From NCBI RefSeq assembly GCF_030812315.1, contig NZ_JAUSSM010000004.1, forward strand, positions 310,001-374,000: DNA of 64,000 nt, read 5' to 3'. Below the pieces are notes generated by a model. The model ran no database searches, was not told the DNA's origin, and saw only the letters and a program-made list of their open reading frames with translations. This DNA is from Arthrobacter oryzae. GTDB taxonomy: Bacteria; Actinomycetota; Actinomycetes; Actinomycetales; Micrococcaceae. Below, piece after piece: positions 42,879 through 51,194 of the stretch (its first letter is position 1; the number at the start of each line of letters is the position of its first letter). The translations under genes were made by a program, and so were the position numbers.

Positions 42879-43892
42879 CTAGCTGTAGAGGGCAGGCTTG
42901 GCGCGCAGTTTCACGGCGACCTTTTCGCCATTCTTCTGTGCTTCCACGCCTGCTTCGCAGCATGCTGCGGTGGCGTAGCCGTCCCAGGTCGTGGGACCGC
43001 CGATTTCGCCGCGGAGTGCAGCGTCAACCCAGGCCTGGATTTCGACGTCGTAGGCCGCACCGAAGCGCTCTTCGAAGCCGGGGGTGACGCTGCCGCCCCA
43101 GCGGCCGGCGCTGCGGGTGTACGGTCCCTTGTCGCCGCCGATGTTGACGATGCCGTCCTCGAACGCAGCCTGTGTGGCCACTTCATAGCCGAACTTGGCG
43201 TTGACGTAGATTTCGACGTCGGCGAGGACACCGGACTCGGTTTCGACCAGGACGTGCTGGGGATCGTGCTGGCCGGCCGGGGCGTTCTTCGTGGCCTTGC
43301 CCAGGCGGACCTGGACGCTGGTGATTTCCTCGCCGGTGAAGAACCTGATGGCGTCGAATTCGTGCACCACGGAGTCGTTGATCAGCATCTCATTGGTGAA
43401 TCCCGCCGGAGTGGTGGGGTTGCGGTGCTGGTGGTGCAGCATCAGCAGTTCGCCCAGTTCGCGGTCCCGGATAACCTGGCCCAGGGCTGCGTACTCGGCG
43501 TCGAATCGGCGCATGAAGCCCACCTGGATGCGCTTGTGGCCCAGCTTTTCCTCGGCCTGGACGATCTTCCAGGCTGATTCGGCGTCGGGCGTGAGCGGCT
43601 TCTCGCAGAGGATCGGGATGTCCCTGGCGAGGGCCTTCAGCAGGATGTCCTCGTGCAGGAAGCCCGGGGTGGCGATCAGCACCGCGTTGACGTCGCCGTT
43701 GTTGAGCGCCTCTTCGGCATCGGCGAGGGCCACTGCACCCGGGATGCCTTCGATGGCTGCCTGCGCACGTGCAAGGTCAACGTCGACGACGGCGGCGACT
43801 TCCGCGCCGTGGATGCGCTTGCTAAGGCGCTGGATGTGGTCCGCGCCCATGCGGCCGGCGCCGATGACGGCGACACGAAGGGTTTCAGTCAT
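42879..43892 (-). CDS. iolG: myo-inositol 2-dehydrogenase
   Basis: A 337-residue Gfo/Idh/MocA enzyme of the usual IolG length. NAD site VAVIGAGRMGADHIQRL, catalytic Lys in LCEKPLTPDAESAW, QVGFMRRFDAEYAAL and the pair Asp/His in NDSVVHEFDAIRFF. It oxidises myo-inositol to 2-keto-myo-inositol, the first step of the pathway. It follows iolE by 36 bp in the main operon, which supports the assignment over the two paralogues in the importer operon. Confidence 0.92.
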   Translation of the reverse strand: MTETLRVAVIGAGRMGADHIQRLSKRIHGAEVAAVVDVDLARAQAAIEGIPGAVALADAEEALNNGDVNAVLIATPGFLHEDILLKALARDIPILCEKPLTPDAESAWKIVQAEEKLGHKRIQVGFMRRFDAEYAALGQVIRDRELGELLMLHHQHRNPTTPAGFTNEMLINDSVVHEFDAIRFFTGEEITSVQVRLGKATKNAPAGQHDPQHVLVETESGVLADVEIYVNAKFGYEVATQAAFEDGIVNIGGDKGPYTRSAGRWGGSVTPGFEERFGAAYDVEIQAWVDAALRGEIGGPTTWDGYATAACCEAGVEAQKNGEKVAVKLRAKPALYS

Positions 43893-43928
43893 TGTTCTTT
43901 CCTTACGTTTCGGGAGCCTGGACGGCTG

Positions 43929-44840
43929 TTAGTTGACGGCCGTGCGGGAGCCGCAGGACAGCAGGTAGTTGCGGGTGCGCTTGGCGATCGGCATGGGGAC
44001 GTCGAAGGCCACCGGGTACATGTCCTGCTCCACGATGCCGAAAATGGGGCGGTTCAGGGCCTCCACTGCTTCGATGACAGCGCGGAGGTCGGGCAGCCCG
44101 TTCGGCGGTTCGGTCATGACACCGGCGAGGTTGGCAGCCGCCCACGTCATGTTTTCCTCATTGACCTTCCTGAGGATATCCGGGTTGATCTGCTTCAGGT
44201 GCAGGTAGCCGATGCGGTCCGGGTAATTTTTGATGAGCTCGAGGCTGGAGGCTCCGCAGTATTCCGCGTGGCCCGTATCCAGGCATAGGTTCAGGTATTT
44301 CGGGTCCGTGGCACCCAGTAGGGTTTCGATGTCCTCCTGCGCCCCGACGTGGGAATCAGCGTGCGAGTGGAACTGCTGCTTCAGGCCGAAGTCCTCCAGC
44401 AGGGTCTTTCCCAGGCGGTTGTGGCCGGCGAACAGGTCGCTCCACGCCTTGTCCGTGAGCTGCCCGCTTTCCACCGCTTCGCCGGTGACGTCATCGCGCC
44501 ACATGGCCGGGATGACCACAATGTGCTCGCCGCCCATGGCCGCCGTGAGCTCTGCGACCTTGCGCGCCGGCTCCCAGGCAGTCTCCCACTGGTCAAGCCC
44601 GCGGTGGAACGCGGTGAAGACCGTTCCGGCGGTGACCTTCAGGTCGCGCTGCTTGAGCTCCTCCGCCAGCCGCGTGGGGTCGTTCGGCAGGTAGCCGTAC
44701 GGGCCGAGCTCGATCCACTTGTAGCCGGATTCGGCCACCTCGTCGAGGAAGCGCTCCCACGGGGTCTGCTTGGGGTCATCCGCGAACCAAACGCCCCAGG
44801 AGTCCGGTGCTGTGCCGATGATCAGCTTGTTCTCAGTCAT
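43929..44840 (-). CDS. iolE: myo-inosose-2 dehydratase
   Basis: A 303-residue TIM barrel of IolE type. IGTAPDSWGVWFADDPKQTP and IELGPYGYLPND at the N-terminus are hallmark sequences; metal ligands lie in FHSHADSHVG, CLDTGHAEYCG and YLHLKQINPD. It removes water from 2-keto-myo-inositol to give 3D-trihydroxycyclohexane-1,2-dione. AAGGAA lies 5 nt before the ATG. Confidence 0.95.
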   Translation of the reverse strand: MTENKLIIGTAPDSWGVWFADDPKQTPWERFLDEVAESGYKWIELGPYGYLPNDPTRLAEELKQRDLKVTAGTVFTAFHRGLDQWETAWEPARKVAELTAAMGGEHIVVIPAMWRDDVTGEAVESGQLTDKAWSDLFAGHNRLGKTLLEDFGLKQQFHSHADSHVGAQEDIETLLGATDPKYLNLCLDTGHAEYCGASSLELIKNYPDRIGYLHLKQINPDILRKVNEENMTWAAANLAGVMTEPPNGLPDLRAVIEAVEALNRPIFGIVEQDMYPVAFDVPMPIAKRTRNYLLSCGSRTAVN

Positions 44841-44860
44841 ATCGATTCCTTCTCATCGGT

Positions 44861-44908
44861 TGCTCCGCAAGTGCCCTTTTGGACGGTCAAAACGGCAGTT
44901 ACGGAGCA
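44861..44908. repeat. extragenic palindrome with 21-nt imperfect arms inside the inositol operon
   Basis: Arms 44861-44881 (TGCTCCGCAAGTGCCCTTTTG) and 44888-44908 pair at 18 of 21 positions, with a 6-nt loop. It lies between iolA and iolE. Layout resembles the palindromes at 42801 and 11520, though the sequences differ. Confidence 0.75.
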
Positions 44909-44931
44909 GTCGATCGTGGTTGGTCGGGGCC

Positions 44932-46443
44932 TTAGTTGGACGGGAAGTTGTAGGAGGCACCCGAGGCGTGGGTGGGTTCGGGCCAGCGGGAGGTGACTAC
45001 CTTGCCACGGGTGTAGAAGGAGACGCCTTCGGGGCCGTAGATGTGCTTGTCACCGAACAGGGAGGCCTTCCAGCCGCCGAAGGAGTGGTAGGCCACCGGA
45101 ACCGGGAGGGGCACATTGATCCCGATCATGCCCACGGTCACGGAGCGCTGGAACTTGCGGGCGTTCGCGCCGGAGGAGGTGAAGATGGCGGTGCCGTTGC
45201 CGTAGGGGTTGGAGTTGATCAGGTTGATGCCTGCCTCCAGATCCTCCACGCGGACCACGACGAGGACCGGTCCGAAGATTTCCTCGGTGTAGGCGGTCAT
45301 TTCGGCCTTGACGTGGTCCAGGACGGTGGGGCCGACCCAGAAGCCTTCCTCGTGGCCGGGGACCACCAGGTCGCGGCCGTCTACCACCATGGCCGCTCCC
45401 GCGGCTTCGGCCTCAGTGACGATCCTGACGATGCGTTCCTTGGAGGCGGGCGTGATGACCGGGCCCATTTCGGCGTCGGGCGCGGTGCCGTTGTTGACCT
45501 TGACGGCCAGGGCGCGCTCTTCGACCTTCTTGACCAGCAGTTCGGCGGCGTCGCCGACGGCGACGGCGACGGAGATGGCCATGCAGCGTTCGCCGGCGGA
45601 GCCGAACGCTGCGGCGGCGAGGTGGTCCGCGGCGTTGTCGAGGTCCGCGTCGGGCATCACGATGGCGTGGTTCTTCGCCCCGCCCAGGGCCTGGACGCGC
45701 TTGCCGTGTTTGGTGGCGGTCTCGTGGACGTACTGGGCGATCGGGGTGGAACCGACGAAGGAGATGCCGTCCACGTCCGGGTGGGTCAGGAGCCCGTCGA
45801 CGGTTTCCTTGTCGCCGTGCAGGACCTGGAAGACACCGTCGGGCAGGCCGGCCTGCTTCCACAGCTTGGCCAGCAGCATCGAGGCGGAGGGGTCGCGCTC
45901 GGAGGGCTTGAGGATGAAGGCGTTGCCGGTGGCGATGGCCATCGGGGCCATCCACAGCGGCACCATCACGGGGAAGTTGAACGGGGTGATGCCGGCGACG
46001 ACGCCGAGCGGCTCGCGGAAGGAGAAGACGTCGATGCCGGTGGAGACCTGGTCCGAGTAGTCGCCCTTGAGCAGCTGCGGGATGCCGCAGGCGAACTCGA
46101 TGACCTCAAGGCCGCGGCCGATCTCGCCCTTCGCATCGGAGAGGACCTTGCCGTGTTCGGCGGTGATCAGTTCGGCGAGTTCGTCCACGTGGGAGGCGAC
46201 GAGTTCGCGGAACTTGAACAGCACGTTGGTGCGCTTGGCCAGGGAAATATCACCCCAGGAATCGGCGGCGGCGCGGGCGGCGGCCACGGTGGCATCCAGG
46301 TCCGCCCGGTTGGCCAGCCGCAGCTCCGCGGACACGGCGCCGGTGGCCGGGTTGTAGACGGGCTGGGTGCAGGTACCCTCGCCGGCGGTCTCGGCGCCGT
46401 TGATGAAGTGGTTGATGGTGGTGGTGACGGTCGTCGTTGACAT
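44932..46443 (-). CDS. iolA: methylmalonate-semialdehyde/malonate-semialdehyde dehydrogenase (acylating)
   Basis: A 503-residue aldehyde dehydrogenase; ATG at 46443 with AAGGAAG 8 nt upstream. Catalytic Cys287 is in FGSAGERCMAIS, preceded by GGAKNHAIVMPDAD. The CoA-dependent MmsA branch has Asn/His in this GAKNH stretch and ITPFNFPVMVPLWM in the cofactor domain. It converts malonate semialdehyde from the aldolase step to acetyl-CoA and CO2, the last step of inositol breakdown. Lies 44 bp after iolD. Confidence 0.94.
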   Translation of the reverse strand: MSTTTVTTTINHFINGAETAGEGTCTQPVYNPATGAVSAELRLANRADLDATVAAARAAADSWGDISLAKRTNVLFKFRELVASHVDELAELITAEHGKVLSDAKGEIGRGLEVIEFACGIPQLLKGDYSDQVSTGIDVFSFREPLGVVAGITPFNFPVMVPLWMAPMAIATGNAFILKPSERDPSASMLLAKLWKQAGLPDGVFQVLHGDKETVDGLLTHPDVDGISFVGSTPIAQYVHETATKHGKRVQALGGAKNHAIVMPDADLDNAADHLAAAAFGSAGERCMAISVAVAVGDAAELLVKKVEERALAVKVNNGTAPDAEMGPVITPASKERIVRIVTEAEAAGAAMVVDGRDLVVPGHEEGFWVGPTVLDHVKAEMTAYTEEIFGPVLVVVRVEDLEAGINLINSNPYGNGTAIFTSSGANARKFQRSVTVGMIGINVPLPVPVAYHSFGGWKASLFGDKHIYGPEGVSFYTRGKVVTSRWPEPTHASGASYNFPSN

Positions 46444-46487
46444 GTGATGGACTTCCTTGGTCTGTGGGGGGCTGTGTGTCTGGGAAA

Positions 46488-48455
46488 TCAGCCGAGCAGC
46501 TTGCGCTGGCGGTTCTTGTGGTCGGTGTAGGTCGTGAAGGCCTGCCGGGTCGAGTCGAGGTCCGAGACCTGGGAGACGGGAACGTCCCACCATGATTCGG
46601 AGCTCGGGGCGTCCAGCAGGGGGTCGGATTCAACGTGGATCAGGATGGGCCCGCCGCGCTCGGGGGCGGCCTTCGCGTCACGGATGGCCTGCTCGAGTTC
46701 GGCGATGACCTTCTCCCCCGGTTCGATCCGGATCACCTTTACGCCGAGGGACTCGGCGTTCAGGGCCAGGTCCACCGGGAGGGTTTCGCCTTCGTCGAAG
46801 CTGTGCTGCTCCTCGTTCAGGGCCCGGTACTGGGTGCCGAACCGCTGCGAACCCAGCATTTCGGAGAGCGAGCCGATCGAGGCGTAGCCGTGGTTCTGGA
46901 TGAGGACCACGATCAGCTTGATCCGTTCGGCGACGGCGGTGACCAGTTCGGTGTGCATCATCAGGTAGGAGCCGTCCCCCACCATGACCACGACGTCGCG
47001 CTGCGCACCGCCCGCTGCGGCTTCCGCCAGCGCTGCGCGCTTGACGCCGAGGCCGCCGGGGATTTCGTAGCCCATGCAGGAGTAGGCATATTCCACGTGG
47101 TAGCCGAAGGGGTCCCGGACACGCCACATCTTGTGCAGGTCACCGGGCAGGGACCCGGCAGCGCAGATGACGACGTCCGCCGCGTCCATGGCCCGGGACG
47201 TGGCGCCGATGATTTCGTTCTGGGCCGGCAACGGGGTGAACCGGGTGTCGAACGCTTCGTCCACGGTGGCGTCCCAGCGCCTCTTCTCGGCAGCGACCTG
47301 CTGTTCCAGGTCGGCACCGACGCGGTAGCCGCCCAGGGCCTGGTTCAGCTTGACCAGTGCCTTGCGGGCATCGGCCACAATGGGCAGCGAGGTGCCGTGC
47401 TTGTACGCGTCGATCGGAGCGACGTTGATGTTGATGAACTTCACGTCCGGGTTCTGGAACGCGGTCCGGGACGCGGTGGTGAAGTCCTCGTAGCGCGTGC
47501 CGATCCCGATGATCAGGTCCGCCTCGGCAGCGAAGGCGTTGGCCGCCGTCGTGCCGGTGGAGCCGATCGCGCCGAGCGAGAACCGGTGGTCCCACGGCAG
47601 GACACCGACCCCGGCCTGGGTGTTGCCCACCGGGATGCCCGTCAGCTCGACGAACTTCGCGAGCTCATCGTTGGCGTAGGCGTACAGGACGCCGCCGCCC
47701 GCGATGATGAGCGGGCGCTTCGAGGCACGGATGGCTTCGGCGGCACGGCGGATGTCCTCGTCCTCGGCGTCGGGACGGCGGATGCGCCATTCGCGTTCGG
47801 CCAGGAACTCCCCGGGCACGTCGAAGGCCTCGGCCTGGACATCCTGCGGCAGCGAGATGGTCACGGCGCCGGTCTCGGCCGGGTCCGTCAGGACGCGCAG
47901 GCCGTGGTGGAACGCGGAGAACAGCTGCTCGGGCCGGGTGACGCGGTCGAAGAACTTCGACAGCGGCCGGAAGGCGTCGTTGACGGTGATGTCGTAGGCG
48001 TAGGGCTGCTCGAGCTGCTGCAGGACCGGGTCCGCGGCGCGGGTGGCAAAGGTGTCACTCGGCAGCAGCAGCACCGGCAGGCGGTTGGTGGTGGCCAGCG
48101 CCGCCCCGGTGAGCAGGTTGGAGGAACCCGGCCCGATCGAGGTGCTGATGGCGAACGTCTGGCGGCGCCGGGTGTGGCGTGCGTAGCCCACGGCCTGGTG
48201 CGCCTGGGCCTGCTCATTGCGGCCCTGGTAGTACGGCATGATCGCCGGATCCAGCTGCTGGTACTGCTTGAGGGCCTGGCCGACACCGGCAACGTTGCCG
48301 TGCCCGAAGATGCCGAACGTTCCGGGGATCAGGCGTTCCCGGTAGTCCAGCCCGCCGACAGAATCAACGGTGTACTGCTTAGAAAGGTATTCCACCACGG
48401 CCTGGGCCACGGTCATTCGACGGGTTCCGGCGGCTGTGCCAGTTCTGATCCCCAT
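46488..48455 (-). CDS. iolD: 3D-(3,5/4)-trihydroxycyclohexane-1,2-dione hydrolase
   Basis: A 655-residue ThDP enzyme; ATG at 48455 (MGIRTGTAAGTRRMTVAQA) with GGAG 8 nt upstream. IPGTFGIFGHGNVAGVGQAL and MPYYQGRNEQAQAHQAVGYA are diagnostic for IolD; GDGSYLMMHTELVTAVAE and IQNHGYASIG form the ThDP/Mg site. It opens the ring to 5-deoxy-D-glucuronate. Located 5 bp after the aldolase gene. Confidence 0.96.
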   Translation of the reverse strand: MGIRTGTAAGTRRMTVAQAVVEYLSKQYTVDSVGGLDYRERLIPGTFGIFGHGNVAGVGQALKQYQQLDPAIMPYYQGRNEQAQAHQAVGYARHTRRRQTFAISTSIGPGSSNLLTGAALATTNRLPVLLLPSDTFATRAADPVLQQLEQPYAYDITVNDAFRPLSKFFDRVTRPEQLFSAFHHGLRVLTDPAETGAVTISLPQDVQAEAFDVPGEFLAEREWRIRRPDAEDEDIRRAAEAIRASKRPLIIAGGGVLYAYANDELAKFVELTGIPVGNTQAGVGVLPWDHRFSLGAIGSTGTTAANAFAAEADLIIGIGTRYEDFTTASRTAFQNPDVKFININVAPIDAYKHGTSLPIVADARKALVKLNQALGGYRVGADLEQQVAAEKRRWDATVDEAFDTRFTPLPAQNEIIGATSRAMDAADVVICAAGSLPGDLHKMWRVRDPFGYHVEYAYSCMGYEIPGGLGVKRAALAEAAAGGAQRDVVVMVGDGSYLMMHTELVTAVAERIKLIVVLIQNHGYASIGSLSEMLGSQRFGTQYRALNEEQHSFDEGETLPVDLALNAESLGVKVIRIEPGEKVIAELEQAIRDAKAAPERGGPILIHVESDPLLDAPSSESWWDVPVSQVSDLDSTRQAFTTYTDHKNRQRKLLG

Positions 48456-48460
48456 GGGAA

Positions 48461-49411
48461 TTACTCCGATACTTCTGCGGTGTGGGCTGATGCGGTGTGG
48501 TGAAGGAGGGAGGCCGCGGTGGCCACGGCGCCGGCAACATCGCCGTCCTGCGGATACAGGAGGGTCCGGCCGACGGTGAGGCCCTGCACGCCGGGAAGGG
48601 CCAGGGCGGCTTCCCAGGTGGCGAAGACTTCGTCCTGGGTTCCTTCCGGGTCTCCGCCCAGCAGCACCGTGGGCATGGTGGTGGCGGCCATGACGCGCTC
48701 CATCCCGGCCACCACGGGCAGCTTCATCCACGTGTAGGCGCTGGTTGAACCCAGGCCCTCGGCGATGGCGATGGACTTGATGACGGCGTTGGTGGACAGG
48801 TCGTTGCGGACCTTACCGTTCTCGCGGACGGACAGGAAGGGCTCCACCATGGCGATCAGCTTGCGTTCGGCGAGGGAGTCGATGGCCTTGGCCGTCGCTT
48901 CCAGCAAGGAAACGGTGTCCGGGTCGCCGAGGCAGATGCGCGTCAGCATCTTGCCGCCGTCGGCCCCCAGGGCTTCCAAGGCTGCGGCGGTGTGCCCAGT
49001 GAAGCGGTCATCGAATTCGTTGACCAGGCCGGCCAGCCCGCCGCGGTTCATCGATCCGAAAATCAGTTTGCCGTCGAGTGCGCCCAGCAGTAGCAGGTCG
49101 TCCATGATGTCCGGCGAGGCGAGCACGCCGTCCACGTCGGGGTTGGCCAGCGCGATCTGGAGGCGGTCCAGCAGCTGCCGCCGGTCCGCCATGGCCACGG
49201 GATCGTTGCCGACGGCGAGGGCACCGCGGGCGGGGTGGTCTGCGGCGACGATGAAGTTCTGCCGGCCGTACTTAAGCCCGGGGTGGCGGCGCCGCGCCTT
49301 GGCAGCGCGGGCAACGGCATCCGGATCCTCCAGGCGGATGGTGCTCAGGTGCGCGTAGCGGCGCGGGTCGTCGTCGAGGGCATTGTTCGAGGCGATGGGC
49401 GTGAGGGTCAC
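48461..49411 (-). CDS. class I aldolase of the Cgl0159 type, probable 2-deoxy-5-keto-gluconate-6-phosphate aldolase
   Basis: A 316-residue TIM-barrel aldolase. FIVAADHPARGALAVG near the N-terminus and the Schiff-base candidate Lys in YTWMKLPVVAG fit the Cgl0159/DeoC-FbaB group found in actinobacterial inositol clusters. It overlaps iolC by 4 bp and sits where the class II aldolase gene iolJ is found in Bacillus. It probably splits 5-dehydro-2-deoxy-gluconate 6-phosphate into dihydroxyacetone phosphate and malonate semialdehyde. The reaction is inferred from context. Confidence 0.85.
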   Translation of the reverse strand: MTLTPIASNNALDDDPRRYAHLSTIRLEDPDAVARAAKARRRHPGLKYGRQNFIVAADHPARGALAVGNDPVAMADRRQLLDRLQIALANPDVDGVLASPDIMDDLLLLGALDGKLIFGSMNRGGLAGLVNEFDDRFTGHTAAALEALGADGGKMLTRICLGDPDTVSLLEATAKAIDSLAERKLIAMVEPFLSVRENGKVRNDLSTNAVIKSIAIAEGLGSTSAYTWMKLPVVAGMERVMAATTMPTVLLGGDPEGTQDEVFATWEAALALPGVQGLTVGRTLLYPQDGDVAGAVATAASLLHHTASAHTAEVSE

Positions 49412-50409
49412 AGTGCTGCTCCTTCGGTGGCGAACTGCCCGGGAACCAGGCGGCCGCGTTCGGCCAGCAGCGAGGTGACCTCGGCCGGCGTCGGCATCGC
49501 GTCGGCGCAGGACAGGCGGGATGCGACGATCGCACCGGCGGCATTTGCGTAATCCAAAACCTGGGCCAACGGCCAGCCGGACAGCAGTCCGTGGCAGAAC
49601 GCTCCGCCAAAGGAATCACCGGCGCCGAGGCCGTTGACGGTCTCCACCGGAACGGGGGCGGACACCACGCGTTCCGTGCGGGTCTTGGCCATCACGCCTT
49701 CGGGGCCGAGCTTGACGACGGCGATTTCAACGCCGGCTGCCAGGAGCCGGTCTGCCTGCTCATCCGGGGTTCCCTCCCCCACTGCGACGGCACATTCCTT
49801 GTCGTTGCCGATCGCCACCGTGACATGCGGCAGAATCTTGGCGACCTGCGCCCGGGCTTCCTCTTCCGACGCCCAGAACATGGGTCGGTAGTCCAGGTCG
49901 AGGATGGTGTACTGGCCCTCCTTCAGGCCGGCGTGCGGGCGTGCTTCGTGCGCTTTGATGTGCGCCTCGCGGCTGGGCTCCTGGCACAGGCCGGTAACCG
50001 TGGACCAGAAAATCCGCGCGTCCCGGATGGCATCCAGGTCCAGCTCTTCGGCCTTGATCTGCAGGTCCGGGGCCGTGGGGAACCGCCCGTAAAAGTAGAG
50101 CGGGAAGTCTTCCGGCGGCTTGATCGCACAGAACGTGACCGCGGTGGGCCATTCCTTCACCGCCGTAACGAACGTATCGTCCACGTTGAACTTGCGCAGT
50201 TCACGGTGCAGGTACGTGCCGAAAGCGTCATCGCCCGTACGGGTGACCACACCGGTACGGCGGCCGTGCCGTGCGGCTGCGACGGCCACGTTGGAAGGTG
50301 AACCACCGAGGTACTTTCCGAAGGACGTGACGTCCTCCAGATCCACCCCGATGTCGTTCGGGTAGATATCAACGCTGATGCGCCCGATCGTGAGCAGTTC
50401 GTGGGTCAC
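49408..50409 (-). CDS. iolC: 5-dehydro-2-deoxygluconokinase
   Basis: A 333-residue PfkB-family kinase from GTG 50409 (MTHELLTIGRISVDIYP); GAAAGG lies 12 nt upstream. IGRISVDIYPNDIGVDLEDV and FGKYLGGSPSNVAVAAARHG are the sugar-binding end, and GLGAGDSFGGAFCHG holds the anion hole and catalytic Asp. It phosphorylates 5-dehydro-2-deoxy-gluconate. First gene of the eight-gene inositol operon behind a promoter with two copies of the regulon motif. Confidence 0.94.
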   Translation of the reverse strand: MTHELLTIGRISVDIYPNDIGVDLEDVTSFGKYLGGSPSNVAVAAARHGRRTGVVTRTGDDAFGTYLHRELRKFNVDDTFVTAVKEWPTAVTFCAIKPPEDFPLYFYGRFPTAPDLQIKAEELDLDAIRDARIFWSTVTGLCQEPSREAHIKAHEARPHAGLKEGQYTILDLDYRPMFWASEEEARAQVAKILPHVTVAIGNDKECAVAVGEGTPDEQADRLLAAGVEIAVVKLGPEGVMAKTRTERVVSAPVPVETVNGLGAGDSFGGAFCHGLLSGWPLAQVLDYANAAGAIVASRLSCADAMPTPAEVTSLLAERGRLVPGQFATEGAAL

Positions 50410-50503
50410 GGTAATCGCGGACCTTTCTGGTTTGAACTCTGTACCTCTGAACAGAGAGAGCTCCGGTTCCTGGCGGACCCCCGTGAGCGGGGCCACAACC
50501 ACT

Positions 50504-50552
50504 ACTTTGCCCTAGAATTATTGTCCTGTCAAAGGTTTGTACTGACATATTT
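50504..50552 (-). promoter_or_regulatory. promoter and two inositol operators of the iolC operon
   Basis: Two copies of the regulon motif: TATTGTCCTGTCA (50519-50531) and GTTTGTACTGACA (50535-50547), read on the plus strand. On the minus strand TTGACA (50527-50532) is a good -35, overlapped by the first copy; the -10 (CAAAGT, 17 bp away) is weak. About 100 bp upstream of iolC. Confidence 0.65.
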
Positions 50553-50578
50553 ACAACTTGGCATAGGCTGCTGAATTG

Positions 50579-50605
50579 GCACCCGCAGAACAGTTCGGCG
50601 GGTGC
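50579..50605 (-). terminator. hairpin terminating the tautomerase gene
   Basis: GCACCCGC (50579-50586) pairs with GCGGGTGC (50598-50605); inside it GAAC-A-GTTC adds a second stem. It lies 12 bp after the tautomerase stop and upstream of the iolC promoter, so the two units are transcribed separately. Confidence 0.75.
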
Positions 50606-50617
50606 TTAAAACCGGGG

Positions 50618-51022
50618 CTATTTGCGGGGAACCGCCAGTTCTCCGGTGACATACTGGGCCCGCCCGAAGCCGAATGACCAGTCGCCGGCGCCGTTCTCCA
50701 CGTACCCAATAAACACGTCCTCACCGGCCACGCCCAGCGCTTCCAACCGGCCGGCGATCGCCGCAAAGAGAGACTGCTTGGCTTCCTGGCTACGGCCGCC
50801 CTGCGTGAAAATCTGGATCATGACCACGTCCGGCGTGCGCTCAAACCCGAGCCCGGCGTCTTGGGCAAAGATCTGCCCCTGGGGGTGTTCGGTGAGAACG
50901 TGGAAATAGTCGCGCTCCGGGATCCCGTACTCGGCAAGGATCGCGTCGTGGATCCCCCGACTCAACAGACCCAGGGCCTCGGGGCTACGGCCCTGGTTAA
51001 CATCAATTCGCACAAGCGGCAT
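50618..51022 (-). CDS. MIF/4-oxalocrotonate-type tautomerase family protein
   Basis: A 134-residue protein with GAGGAG 6 nt before the ATG. It begins MPLVRID, giving the N-terminal Pro that acts as general base after Met removal. The length and the two similar halves (one with IHDAILAEYGIPERDYF, the other with QSLFAAIAGRLEALGVAGED) fit the two-unit tautomerase_2/3 groups. VVMIQIFTQGGRS is the second beta-alpha unit. Enzymes of this superfamily shift keto and enol double bonds. The best operator of the locus lies just upstream, which ties it to inositol use. Confidence 0.85.
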   Translation of the reverse strand: MPLVRIDVNQGRSPEALGLLSRGIHDAILAEYGIPERDYFHVLTEHPQGQIFAQDAGLGFERTPDVVMIQIFTQGGRSQEAKQSLFAAIAGRLEALGVAGEDVFIGYVENGAGDWSFGFGRAQYVTGELAVPRK

Positions 51023-51035
51023 GTGGGACTCCTCA

Positions 51036-51067
51036 AATAGTTTGTCCTGACATACTAACAAACTATT
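51036..51067 (-). promoter_or_regulatory. inositol operator upstream of the tautomerase gene
   Basis: AATAGTTTGT (51036-51045) and ACAAACTATT (51058-51067) form a perfect 10-bp inverted repeat with a 12-nt spacer, and the left part includes the regulon motif GTTTGTCCTGACA (51040-51052). The 17-nt segment ATAGTTTGTCCTGACAT is identical to one at 37467-37483 in the importer promoter. Fourteen bp upstream of the ATG. Confidence 0.75.
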
Positions 51068-51137
51068 CCCACGGGCAACAAGGCGCAGCCGAAAAATAAG
51101 CCCTTGCATGACTGCACACGCCGGGAGTAGCCTTAAA

Positions 51138-51151
51138 CAACCAATAGGTTG
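51138..51151 (+). promoter_or_regulatory. small palindrome in the ArsR promoter
   Basis: CAACC-AATA-GGTTG is a perfect 5-4-5 palindrome 44 bp before the arsR-type start, a plausible autoregulatory site. Also adjacent to AT-rich sequence that may hold the -10. Confidence 0.4.
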
Positions 51152-51194
51152 ATAAAGCAATTGATTGACTAAGGGGCGGAGTGATTCGCAGGCC

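Noticed and set aside
44770-48503. Long plus-strand open frames antisense to iolA and iolD
   Set aside because: Shadow frames of strongly conserved enzymes; Val/Gly/Asp-rich with no recognisable domains.
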